A stretch of DNA of 64,000 nt from positions 1 through 64,000 of the forward strand of contig CAMYZO010000004.1 in NCBI GenBank assembly GCA_947303855.1, in the 5' to 3' direction. Of this stretch, positions 55,133 through 63,201 are shown one piece after another (within the stretch, counting starts at the first letter, position 1; each line of letters begins with the position of its first letter). The position numbers and the translations under genes were made by a program. The notes under the pieces are model-generated. The model saw only the letters and a program-made list of their open reading frames with translations. It was not told the DNA's origin and searched no databases. The DNA is from an uncultured Prevotellaceae bacterium (GTDB lineage Bacteria > Bacteroidota > Bacteroidia > Bacteroidales > Bacteroidaceae).

Positions 55133-55148
55133 ACAGTTCGTAAGGTGC

Positions 55149-55499
55149 TTACAGTTCCGACAGTTCCACCTCTTTCTGCTGCTCCTTCTGCGGGTCGCGC
55201 CAGTACACCTGGTTCTCCACAAACTCCTGGGTGGCCAGCAGCGTGGGCTTGGGCAGTTTTTCGTAGTAGCGTGAAATCTCTATCTGCTCGCGGTTCTCAA
55301 ACACCTCTTCCAGCGAGTCGTTATAACTGGCAAACTCGGCCAGTTTCTTGCTGAGGTCTTCCTTAATCTGTACGGAGATCTGATTGGCGCGCTTGGCGAT
55401 AATTGCCACACTCTCGTAGATGTTCCCTGTCTCGTCGCAGAGGTCCATCACGTTACGGGTCACGGTATTTACCGGAGCCTTTGACTTCTTGTAATCCAT
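55149..55499 (-). CDS. rpoZ: RNA polymerase omega subunit, Bacteroidetes type
   Basis: The 116-residue protein has VTRNVMDLCDETGNIYESVAIIAKRANQISVQIKEDLSKKL, the conserved core of the Bacteroidetes omega-like subunit (MDYKKSKAP start, about 20-55 for the core). Omega helps assemble and stabilise RNA polymerase. The C-terminal extension (YYEKLPKPTLLATQEF...) is normal in this phylum. It follows bamD by 11 bases and precedes DUF4293. Confidence 0.88.
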   Translation of the reverse strand: MDYKKSKAPVNTVTRNVMDLCDETGNIYESVAIIAKRANQISVQIKEDLSKKLAEFASYNDSLEEVFENREQIEISRYYEKLPKPTLLATQEFVENQVYWRDPQKEQQKEVELSEL

Positions 55500-55510
55500 A
55501 AATCTATGCT

Positions 55511-56338
55511 TTAATCTTTTGTTACTTTCTTACATTTCACGATGTAGCGCTGGGCCAGCTCCGTCTCCTTGGAGTCAGGAAACTCGTTGATGAAGCCGTA
55601 GCACTCGTCCTCGGCATCGCGGTAGCGCTCCAGCCGCTTCTCGTCGCTGCTGTTCTCGGCCAGCTGGAACTTGCTCTTCATGATCAGCAGCGAGAAGTCC
55701 TCGCGCAGCTTCGTAAACGGATAGGTCTTCAGCGCATTCTCGGCGGTGATGATGCAGGCCGAGTAGTTGCTCTCGTTGTTGGAATTGATATTGCCAAAGT
55801 AGCCGCCAAGGTTATAGTAGAGCTTGGCCGACAGGTACTCTTTCATGATGAGCTTGTCCTGCAGTTCAAAGAGCCGGCTCTGGGCTTCCTGGCGCATGGG
55901 CGAGTCGGGATAGAGGTCAAGAAACGCCTGGTAGGCATTGATGGCACCTATCGTGGGGCTCTGGTCCAGACGCGGCTCGGGCGAGCTTTCGAAGAGCGAC
56001 TGTCCCACATAGAACGAGGCCTTCTCAGCGTAGACGCCCTTGGGGAATGATGAGCCGTATTTCTTGAACGTCTGTGCTGCACTCTCGTAGTCGCCCGTCA
56101 TATACTGGGCCATACCCAGCATGTAGAGACTCTCCTGGGCATTGTCGCCACCCTTCATCACGGCCACCAGGTCTAACAGCAGGGTGACGGCACGCTGGTA
56201 CTTGCCCTCGGCAAAGCATTGCTTGGCATACTCATACCTGAAATCGCTGTCAGGCGACTTCAGCACTCGGTTATATTCGCCCGCACAACTGCAGAACAGA
56301 AGCACCGCGCAGGCTATAAAAAACATTGGTTTCTTCAT
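55511..56338 (-). CDS. bamD: Outer membrane assembly lipoprotein BamD
   Basis: BamD is the essential lipoprotein partner of BamA in inserting outer-membrane barrels. I use the ATG at 56338 (MKKPMFFIACAVLLFCSCAG), which gives a lipoprotein signal and 275 residues; the track's start at 56350 lies within the promoter element. The mature part has TPR-like repeats: YEYAKQCFAEGKYQRAVTLL (about 35), NAQESLYMLGMAQYMTGDYESAAQTFKKY (about 70) and so on, typical of BamD. It heads bamD-rpoZ-DUF4293-dpp. Confidence 0.92.
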   Translation of the reverse strand: MKKPMFFIACAVLLFCSCAGEYNRVLKSPDSDFRYEYAKQCFAEGKYQRAVTLLLDLVAVMKGGDNAQESLYMLGMAQYMTGDYESAAQTFKKYGSSFPKGVYAEKASFYVGQSLFESSPEPRLDQSPTIGAINAYQAFLDLYPDSPMRQEAQSRLFELQDKLIMKEYLSAKLYYNLGGYFGNINSNNESNYSACIITAENALKTYPFTKLREDFSLLIMKSKFQLAENSSDEKRLERYRDAEDECYGFINEFPDSKETELAQRYIVKCKKVTKD

Positions 56339-56347
56339 TTCGAGGTG

Positions 56348-56355
56348 CAAAGATA
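56348..56355 (-). promoter_or_regulatory. -7 promoter element of bamD
   Basis: TATCTTTG on the minus strand, nine bases before the ATG at 56338, implying a nearly leaderless transcript. Confidence 0.6.
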
Positions 56356-56440
56356 CGCAATTTTTAGGATGCAGTACGCGTAGGGCGCGCTTTTTTTTAA
56401 AAAATTAATAATAAACTGCCGTTTAGCGGCAAAAATTACG

Positions 56441-56448
56441 TATCTTTG
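56441..56448 (+). promoter_or_regulatory. -7 promoter element of uvrB
   Basis: TATCTTTG with nine bases before the uvrB ATG at 56458, again implying a nearly leaderless transcript. The ORF track's TTG start at 56446 lies inside this element. Confidence 0.6.
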
Positions 56449-56457
56449 CAGCTCGTT

Positions 56458-58488
56458 ATGAATCATTTCAGACTTTCATCACAGTATCAGCCCACCGGTG
56501 ACCAGCCTGAGGCCATCCGCCAGCTGACGGAAGGACTGCAGCGCGGCGACCGCGCCCAGGTGCTGCTGGGCGTCACCGGCTCGGGCAAGACGTTCACCGT
56601 TGCCAACGTCATTGCCAACAGCGGCAAGCCGACGCTCATCCTGAGTCACAACAAGACGCTGGCCGCACAGCTGTACGAGGAGATGAGGGGCTTCTTCCCC
56701 GACAATGCCGTGGAGTACTACGTCAGCTACTACGACTACTACCAGCCCGAGGCTTACCTGCCCTCCAGCGACACCTATATCGAGAAAGACCTGGCCATCA
56801 ACGAGGAGATTGACCGCCTGCGCCTCTCAGCGGTGTCGAGCCTGCTCTCCGGCCGTCAGGATGTCATCGTCGTCTCCAGCGTCAGCTGTATCTACGGCAT
56901 GGGCAGCCCCGTGGCCCTTCAGGAGAACGTCATCGAGCTGCACCGCGGACAGATCCTGGACCGTAACGCCCTGCTCCGCCGTCTGGTGTCGGCCCTCTAT
57001 ACCCGTAACGACATGGACCTGCAGCGCGGCAACTTCCGCGTCAAGGGCGACACCGTCGACATTGCCATAGCCTATAGCGAGGTGGTGCTGCGCGTCACCT
57101 TCTGGGACGACGAGATTGACCAGTTGGAGGAACTGGATGCCGTCACGCTTCAGCGGATGGCTACCTTCGACGAATACAAGCTCTACCCTGCCAACCTCTT
57201 CACCACCAGTCAGGAACAGACCAACATCGCCATCCGCCAGATTCAGGACGACCTGGTGAAGCAGGTGGAATACTTTAACGATATTGGCGACCCCATTAAG
57301 GCTCAGCGTATTAAGGAGCGTGTGGAATACGACATGGAGATGATAAAAGAACTGGGCCACTGCTCGGGCATCGAGAACTACTCACGCTACTTCGACGGGC
57401 GGCAGGCGGGCGAGCGCCCCTACTGTCTGCTCGACTTCTTCCCCGACGATTTCCTGCTGGTGATCGACGAGAGCCACGTCTCGGTGCCGCAGATCAGTGC
57501 CATGTACGGCGGCGACCGCTCACGCAAGAAGAACCTCGTGGAGTACGGCTTCCGCCTGCCTGCCGCCTTCGACAACCGTCCCCTGACGTTCGACGAGTTC
57601 CAGGAGATGACTCACCAGGTCATCTACGTCAGCGCCACCCCCGCCGACTACGAGCTGGCTGAGGCCGAAGGGGTGGTCGTGGAACAGGTCATACGCCCCA
57701 CAGGACTCTTGGACCCGGAGATTGAGGTACGCCCCACCGAGAACCAGATTGACGACCTGATGGAGGAGATACAGCAGCGCGCCGAGCGCAAGGAGCGCGT
57801 GCTGGTGACGACGCTCACCAAGCGCATGGCTGAGGAACTGACGGAGTATCTCATGGACCACCAGGTGCAGACGGCCTACATCCACAGCGACGTGGCCACC
57901 CTGGACCGTGTGAAGATTCTGGAAGACCTGCGCAGCGGCGTCTACGACGTGCTGGTGGGTGTCAACCTGCTGCGCGAGGGCCTCGACCTGCCTGAGGTGT
58001 CGCTGGTGGCCATCCTCGATGCCGACAAGGAGGGGTTCCTGCGCTCCCACCGCTCGCTGACGCAGACTGCCGGGCGCGCCGCCCGCAACGTCAACGGCAA
58101 GGTCATCATGTATGCCGACACCATCACGCAGTCCATGCAGCTCACCATCGACGAGACCAGCCGCCGGCGTGCCAAGCAGCTGCACTACAACGAGGAGCAC
58201 GGCATAACGCCCACACAGATTGTCAGGACACTCAAGCAGACGGCCCTGCACCGCGACGACCGCCCGGACATCAAGGAACTGAAACGTACGACGCTGAGTC
58301 CGGATGCCGCTGTTACGGGTATGGCCGCCGACCCCATCGTGGAGCGCATGACGCGCCAGCAGCTGCAGAAGAGCATCGAGAACACGACGAAGCTCATGAA
58401 GGAGGCTGCCCGCCAGCTGGACTTCCTCCAGGCTGCCCAGTACCGCGACGAAATCCTGCGCCTGCAACAGGAACTGGAACTGAAGTAA
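56458..58488 (+). CDS. uvrB: Excinuclease ABC subunit UvrB
   Basis: UvrB verifies DNA damage delivered by UvrA and recruits UvrC in nucleotide excision repair. I use the ATG at 56458 (MNHFRLSSQYQPTGDQPEAI), giving 676 residues. It has Walker A GVTGSGKTFTVANV (about 36), the beta-hairpin YYDYYQPEAYLPSSDTYIEKD (about 90-110), the DEAD-like DESHVS (about 335), helicase motifs to QTAGRAARN (about 535), and a C-terminal UVR domain (about 630-665) that contacts UvrC. It stands alone with its own promoter. Confidence 0.97.
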   Translation: MNHFRLSSQYQPTGDQPEAIRQLTEGLQRGDRAQVLLGVTGSGKTFTVANVIANSGKPTLILSHNKTLAAQLYEEMRGFFPDNAVEYYVSYYDYYQPEAYLPSSDTYIEKDLAINEEIDRLRLSAVSSLLSGRQDVIVVSSVSCIYGMGSPVALQENVIELHRGQILDRNALLRRLVSALYTRNDMDLQRGNFRVKGDTVDIAIAYSEVVLRVTFWDDEIDQLEELDAVTLQRMATFDEYKLYPANLFTTSQEQTNIAIRQIQDDLVKQVEYFNDIGDPIKAQRIKERVEYDMEMIKELGHCSGIENYSRYFDGRQAGERPYCLLDFFPDDFLLVIDESHVSVPQISAMYGGDRSRKKNLVEYGFRLPAAFDNRPLTFDEFQEMTHQVIYVSATPADYELAEAEGVVVEQVIRPTGLLDPEIEVRPTENQIDDLMEEIQQRAERKERVLVTTLTKRMAEELTEYLMDHQVQTAYIHSDVATLDRVKILEDLRSGVYDVLVGVNLLREGLDLPEVSLVAILDADKEGFLRSHRSLTQTAGRAARNVNGKVIMYADTITQSMQLTIDETSRRRAKQLHYNEEHGITPTQIVRTLKQTALHRDDRPDIKELKRTTLSPDAAVTGMAADPIVERMTRQQLQKSIENTTKLMKEAARQLDFLQAAQYRDEILRLQQELELK

Positions 58489-58553
58489 AATTAAAAAAAC
58501 AAAAAATTAGGCGATTAAAGGTTAAGCCGTGCTCGGTTACAGATTATTATTTG

Positions 58554-58561
58554 TAATTTTG
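58554..58561 (+). promoter_or_regulatory. -7 promoter element of the DUF4468-porin unit
   Basis: TAATTTTG, 32 bases before the ATG at 58594, matching TAnnTTTG. Confidence 0.6.
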
Positions 58562-58593
58562 CCCGGTTAAAACAACAAAACATACACGCGAAC

Positions 58594-59196
58594 ATGAAAA
58601 AAATGCTTTTTGCCATACTCCTGTGCCTGCCTGTGGCCATGACCGCACAGAACACATGGGAAATGCCCGAAGAGGCAGAGACAACCGTCAATCCCGACCA
58701 GAAATACCTGGCGGGAGCAGTACCCGAGGTAGACGGCAAGGTGCTGTTCCACACCGTCGTCGACGCCCCGGGCAAGAGCGCCCAGCAGGTCTATGCCATC
58801 GTCAAGGGCTACCTGCAGAAGATGACCCGCGAGAAGAACCAGTTCGAGCAGAGCCGCATCATCCTCGACGACAGTCTGAACTACGAGGTGGCCGGCACCT
58901 ACCAGGAGTGGCTCGTCTTCAAGTCTACGGCACTGGTGCTCGACCGCACACGCCTGTTCTACAACCTCATCGTGAAATGCGACGACGGCAAGGCCGACAT
59001 CACCATGACCCGCATACACTACCTCTACGAGGAGGAGCGCAACCCGCAGACCCTGCGCGCCGAGGAATGGATTACCGACAAGGAGGGTCTGAACAAGAAA
59101 CAGACCAAGCTGTCGCGCGTCTCGGGCAAGTTCCGCCGCAAGACCATCGACCGCAAGGACTTCCTGTTCAATAAGTTTGCCGACCTGCTGAAATGA
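58594..59196 (+). CDS. DUF4468-type secreted protein
   Basis: The 200-residue protein has a signal peptide (MLFAILLCLPVAMTAQ) followed by YLAGAVPEVDGKVLFHTVVDAPGKSAQQVYAIVKGYL, the typical start of DUF4468, which has a TBP-like fold. The C terminus (RKTIDRKDFLFNKFADLLK) is also characteristic. The function is unknown; it is periplasmic or surface-exposed. It precedes the small membrane protein with a four-base overlap, and then a porin gene, so it may serve envelope assembly. Confidence 0.82.
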   Translation: MKKMLFAILLCLPVAMTAQNTWEMPEEAETTVNPDQKYLAGAVPEVDGKVLFHTVVDAPGKSAQQVYAIVKGYLQKMTREKNQFEQSRIILDDSLNYEVAGTYQEWLVFKSTALVLDRTRLFYNLIVKCDDGKADITMTRIHYLYEEERNPQTLRAEEWITDKEGLNKKQTKLSRVSGKFRRKTIDRKDFLFNKFADLLK

Positions 59197-59399
59197 ACAG
59201 ACACCACCACCTGCAGCCCTTTGAGGACACGGGACGGCTACGCTGGCTGCGCCAGTGGCTGAACCTCATCTTCATCATCGGTGCCATCGTTGGCATGATA
59301 TGGTATGTGAAGGCCGACCACAACACGGCCATCTATATCATGATAGGCGCCGTCGTTTTCAAGTTTATCGAGTTGACACTAAGAATAGCAAAGCTTTAG
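59193..59399 (+). CDS. Small two-helix membrane protein
   Basis: The 68-residue protein has two hydrophobic helices (LNLIFIIGAIVGMIWYV and YIMIGAVVFKFIELTL) and a histidine-rich N terminus (MNRHHHLQPFEDTGRLRWLRQWLN). Its start overlaps the DUF4468 stop, and its stop is one base before the porin start, so translation is coupled through all three genes. I do not recognise a family. Confidence 0.75.
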   Translation: MNRHHHLQPFEDTGRLRWLRQWLNLIFIIGAIVGMIWYVKADHNTAIYIMIGAVVFKFIELTLRIAKL

Positions 59400-59400
59400 A

Positions 59401-61713
59401 ATGAGGAAATACGTATTCGCCCTGCTCATGGCGGCACTCCAGACGGCTGTCTGTGCCCAGACCTACAACCAGATAGACCAGATGGGCAACGTCACGCAGC
59501 GCGACGAGAGGAACAACGGCAACTTCAACCCACACAACAACGATACCACCAAGAACAACAAGGAGATTCCCCGGGGCATCCATGTGTGGACCATCGACCG
59601 CAAGTTCGGCGACGTCAGGCCCGTAGCCGTCGATACCATGCCCCACCTCTTTATGAACACCACGCTCAACACCGGCGTCTACGGCGAATACAACACCACG
59701 GGCAACAACTACACCGCCCGCCTCAACCGCATCGTTATAGACCGCCCGGAACCCCAGCAGTTCATGTTCACCGAGGCCTACAGCTACGTCAACAAAGCAC
59801 CCGACCAGCTGCACTTCACCAACACGCTGTCGCCCATCACCAACCTGTCGTACGACAACTGCGGCGACAAGCAGTACGGCGAAGACCACCTGCAGGCCAA
59901 GTTCGCCGTCAACGCCGGCAAGCGCATCGGCCTGGGCTTCGACCTCAACTATGCCTACGCCCGCGGCTATTTCGCCAACCAGGCGGCATCTCATTTTGCC
60001 GGCACCTTCTATGGCTCCTACCTGGGCGACAAGTACAACATGCACCTCATGTTCTCGACCTATCACCAGAAAGCGGCTGAGAACGGCGGCATCACTAACG
60101 ACGAATACATATCGCACCCGGAAGCCCAGGAGACCACCTACAGCGAGAACGAGATTCCCACGGTGCTCAGCAGCAACTGGAACCGCAACGACAACCTCCA
60201 CGCCTTCCTCTCCCACCGCTACAACCTGGGCTTCTACCGCATGGAGAAGATGACCGAGGAGGAAATGAAGGCCCGCCAGTTTGCCAAGGAGTCGAAGAAG
60301 GAGAACCAGGAGAAGAAAGACCTGAAGGAGGGCAAGAAGCCCGAGGAGACCTTCAAGGGACGCCCCAAGGATGCCGCCGTCGCCGGCAAGGAGCCGCCAC
60401 GCCAGAAGCCCGACGCCCCCGACACCACCCGCATCCAGGTGGACACACCCGAGAAGATGGACAGCCTGCTGGCCCTCAGCCGGAAGGACAGCCTGGAGAA
60501 CGACTCCACGATGAAGCGTGTCTTCGTCCCCGTCACCAGCTTCATCCATACCGCCGAGATGGACAGCTACGACCGCACCTACCTGGCCTACGGCTCGCCC
60601 ACCGACTACTACGCCAACACCTATTTCTATAAAGAGAATACCGGCACCCGCGACTCCCTCGACGACAAGACCCGCCACTTCAGGATTAAGAACACCGTGG
60701 CGCTGGCCCTGCTCGAAGGGTTCAACAAATGGGCAAAGTCGGGACTGAAGCTCTTTGCTACCCACGAGCTGCGATCGTTCAGCATGTATGAGCTGCAAGA
60801 CGCGCTCCCCGTCATGCAGCGGGTGAGCGAGAGCAACATCAGCATCGGCGGACAGCTTATCAAGAGCCAGGGGAAGACCTTCCACTACAACGCCCTGGGC
60901 GAACTGTGGATGGTGGGCGAGGATGCCGGACAGCTGAAGGCCAGCTTCAATACCGACCTGAACTTCCCCCTCTTCGGCGACACCCTCACGCTGGCTGCCC
61001 ATGCCCACTTCTACCGCCTTCACCCCACCTACTACCAGCGCCACTACCACTCCAAGCACCTGTGGTGGGACAACGACGACCTGAGCAAGGAGACGCACAC
61101 CCGCATAGAGGGCGTCTTCAGCTACCGCAAGACGAAGACCAGCCTGCGCGTGGCCGTCGAGGAGATACAGAACTACACCTACCTGGGCATGAGCTATGTC
61201 TACTCCACCACAGCCCGCAAGTCAATGACTGCCGGCATCTACCAGCAGGGCAGCAACATCAACGTGCTCACCGCACAGCTCATGCAGAACTTCAAGCTGG
61301 GACCCCTCCACTGGGAGAACGTGGTGACCTACCAGAACAGCAGCAGCCCCTCGGTGCTGCCCGTCCCCACGCTGAACGTCTTTACAAACCTCTACTTAGG
61401 ATTCAAGATTGCCAAGGTGCTGAGCGTCGAGCTGGGTGCCGACGCCACCTACTTCACCGAGTACGAGGCCCCCGACTTCTGTCCGCAGCTGAACCAGTTT
61501 GCCATCCAGCAGAACGACGACAGCCGCATCAAGCTGGGCAACTACCCCTTCATCGACGTCTATGCCAACATGCACCTGAAGCGCGCCCGCTTCTTCGTCA
61601 TGATGACCAATGCCGCCAACGGCTCGTTCAACCGCATGGCCTTCCTCGCCCCCCACTACCCCACCGACGGCTCTGTGCTGCGCATGGGCGTGTCGTGGAA
61701 CTTCTTCAACTAA
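59401..61713 (+). CDS. Putative porin (Porin_10 family)
   Basis: The 770-residue protein has a signal peptide (FALLMAALQTAVCAQ). A region rich in Asn/Asp/Thr follows, with GEYNTTGNNYTARLNRI, QQFMFTEAYSYVNKAPDQLHFTNTLSPITNLSY and GLGFDLNYAYARGYFANQAASH, which match the Bacteroidetes Porin_10 family. The middle (about 285-360) is an unusual charged Lys/Glu/Pro-rich stretch (KKENQEKKDLKEGKKPEE) between beta-strand blocks, perhaps a surface loop. The protein ends in VLRMGVSWNFFN, an aromatic C terminus typical of outer-membrane barrels. Diffusion of small solutes is inferred. The last four bases overlap the convergent menA gene. Confidence 0.85.
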   Translation: MRKYVFALLMAALQTAVCAQTYNQIDQMGNVTQRDERNNGNFNPHNNDTTKNNKEIPRGIHVWTIDRKFGDVRPVAVDTMPHLFMNTTLNTGVYGEYNTTGNNYTARLNRIVIDRPEPQQFMFTEAYSYVNKAPDQLHFTNTLSPITNLSYDNCGDKQYGEDHLQAKFAVNAGKRIGLGFDLNYAYARGYFANQAASHFAGTFYGSYLGDKYNMHLMFSTYHQKAAENGGITNDEYISHPEAQETTYSENEIPTVLSSNWNRNDNLHAFLSHRYNLGFYRMEKMTEEEMKARQFAKESKKENQEKKDLKEGKKPEETFKGRPKDAAVAGKEPPRQKPDAPDTTRIQVDTPEKMDSLLALSRKDSLENDSTMKRVFVPVTSFIHTAEMDSYDRTYLAYGSPTDYYANTYFYKENTGTRDSLDDKTRHFRIKNTVALALLEGFNKWAKSGLKLFATHELRSFSMYELQDALPVMQRVSESNISIGGQLIKSQGKTFHYNALGELWMVGEDAGQLKASFNTDLNFPLFGDTLTLAAHAHFYRLHPTYYQRHYHSKHLWWDNDDLSKETHTRIEGVFSYRKTKTSLRVAVEEIQNYTYLGMSYVYSTTARKSMTAGIYQQGSNINVLTAQLMQNFKLGPLHWENVVTYQNSSSPSVLPVPTLNVFTNLYLGFKIAKVLSVELGADATYFTEYEAPDFCPQLNQFAIQQNDDSRIKLGNYPFIDVYANMHLKRARFFVMMTNAANGSFNRMAFLAPHYPTDGSVLRMGVSWNFFN

Positions 61714-62621
61714 AGCAGCAGGCCGGCGGTCACCGCCAGACCGTAGACGAAGATATTGCGCGCTGTCTCTCCCAAACAGAGATTCAGCGCCTTTCCTTTG
61801 TTCAGGCGCTTCATCTTCAGGTAGGTAAACACGTGCAGCACCAGATAGATGAGCGGCAGGACAAAGGCCAGCACATGACCGTTCAGCCAGAACACGAGCC
61901 CCGTCAGGCAGGCAACGATGCCCACACCCAGGTATAGCGCCAGACTGGCAGCATCGCCGATGCGCACCACCAGCGTCATCTTGCCCGCCGCCCGGTCGTT
62001 GTCGCGGTCGCGGAAGTTGTTCACCAGCAGCAGACCGTCAATCACCAGTCCGCAGGCCAGCGAGGCCAGCAGCACCTGCCATGTACAGGTGTGCAGCTGA
62101 ACGTAATACGTAATGCACACGGGCACAAGGCCGAAAAACACTATCACCAGCACGTCGCCAAGTCCCATGTATGAGAAGTGGGTGGTGTAGAGGAAGCAGA
62201 ACACCACGCACAGCGCGCCGATAAGTATCATCTCCAGACCGCCATAAAAAACCAGGGGCAGCCCCACGACGCAGGCCAGACAGGTGGTCAGGGCTATGGC
62301 ACGCTTCATGGAGTCGAGCTTTACCCACCCCTGGGCACAGGCCCTGCGGGGCCCAAGACGCGTCTCCACGTCGTCGTTGCCGTTGGCAAAGTCAAAGAAA
62401 TCGTTGATGAAGTTGGCGTCTATCTGCATCAGGAAGGCAAAAAGCAGACACAGGACGGCGGCCGTCCACTTGAAGGTTCCTGCCACATAGTCCTGCGCAT
62501 CACGCCATGCCAGCGCCACGCCAATCATGACGGGCACGGCAGCCCCCGTCAGCGTCTTCGGACGCGCTGCCAGCAGCCACGCCTTCGCGCTGTCAGTCCG
62601 TACTTTTTCGCTATCACTCAT
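61710..62621 (-). CDS. menA: MenA, 1,4-dihydroxy-2-naphthoate polyprenyltransferase
   Basis: MenA attaches the prenyl chain in menaquinone synthesis, at the inner membrane. The 303-residue protein has the UbiA-type aspartate motifs NDFFDFANGNDD (about 71-82) and NNFRDRDNDRAAGK (about 197-210), with about eight membrane helices. The N terminus (AWLLAARPKTLTGAAVPVMIG) is typical. A -7 element TACTTTTG (minus strand, 62644-62651) lies 22 bases before the ATG. The 3-prime end overlaps the porin gene by four bases. Confidence 0.95.
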   Translation of the reverse strand: MSDSEKVRTDSAKAWLLAARPKTLTGAAVPVMIGVALAWRDAQDYVAGTFKWTAAVLCLLFAFLMQIDANFINDFFDFANGNDDVETRLGPRRACAQGWVKLDSMKRAIALTTCLACVVGLPLVFYGGLEMILIGALCVVFCFLYTTHFSYMGLGDVLVIVFFGLVPVCITYYVQLHTCTWQVLLASLACGLVIDGLLLVNNFRDRDNDRAAGKMTLVVRIGDAASLALYLGVGIVACLTGLVFWLNGHVLAFVLPLIYLVLHVFTYLKMKRLNKGKALNLCLGETARNIFVYGLAVTAGLLL

Positions 62622-62745
62622 GTCTCTCTCCGTTTTTCATTTGCAAAAGTAAGCAGAATTTTGCATATCAGCAAGAATATTGCCGTGAAAATTATCAAAT
62701 TCACCGCAAGCCTTGCGAAGATTTGCAGGTTACATAAATCTTTGC

Positions 62746-62753
62746 TATCTTTG
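62746..62753 (+). promoter_or_regulatory. -7 promoter element of the ftsZ-like gene
   Basis: TATCTTTG, 25 bases before the ATG at 62779, divergent from the menA promoter. Confidence 0.6.
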
Positions 62754-62778
62754 CACAAAAATTAAGTTAGAGCAACAC

Positions 62779-63201
62779 ATGATAAACAACGAAGCATTGC
62801 TGGACTTTGGCCAGATAGAAGACAGGTCGAAAGGTATCATTAAGGTGATAGGCGTTGGCGGTGGCGGCTGTAATGCGGTGCGCAACATGTACAACGAGGA
62901 CATACAGGGGGTGACGCTGGCCGTCTGCAACACAGATAGCAAGTCGCTGGCACCGTCGCCAGTGCCCCGCAAGATCATGCTGGGCGAGGGCCTCGGAGCT
63001 GGTGGCGACCCCGCAGTGGGACGCTCCGAGGCCGAGAAGAACATCGACGACATCAGACAACTGCTGAGCGACGGCACGAAGATGGTGTTCGTCACCGCCA
63101 GCATGGGCGGTGGCACCGGCACGGCCATGGGACGTGCCAGGGCGCACCCGGATTTTTCCGTGGAACTCTGCTGCCATGACACACGGCAGCAGAGCTTATG
63201 A
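62779..63201 (+). pseudogene. ftsZ paralogue broken off after the tubulin signature
   Basis: The ATG at 62779 opens MINNEALLDFGQIEDRSK, then the FtsZ N-terminal nucleotide-binding segments IKVIGVGGGGCNAVRNMY (about 22-39), CNTDSKSLAPSPVP (about 53-66) and MGGGTGTA (about 110-117). The family reads GGGTGTG followed by AAPV; here the frame goes into MGRARAHPDFSVELCC and stops at 63201. All of the protein after the signature (about two thirds) is missing. It does not sit among dcw division genes (menA is the neighbour), so it is probably a second, divergent copy. The break coincides with the start of repeat DNA, which suggests insertion. I cannot tell whether the missing part lies beyond the window. 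Confidence 0.7.

Noticed and set aside
59365-61098. 577-codon minus-strand ORF opposite the porin
   Set aside because: Low-complexity Val/Gly/Leu composition and complete overlap with the Porin_10 gene mark it as a shadow.
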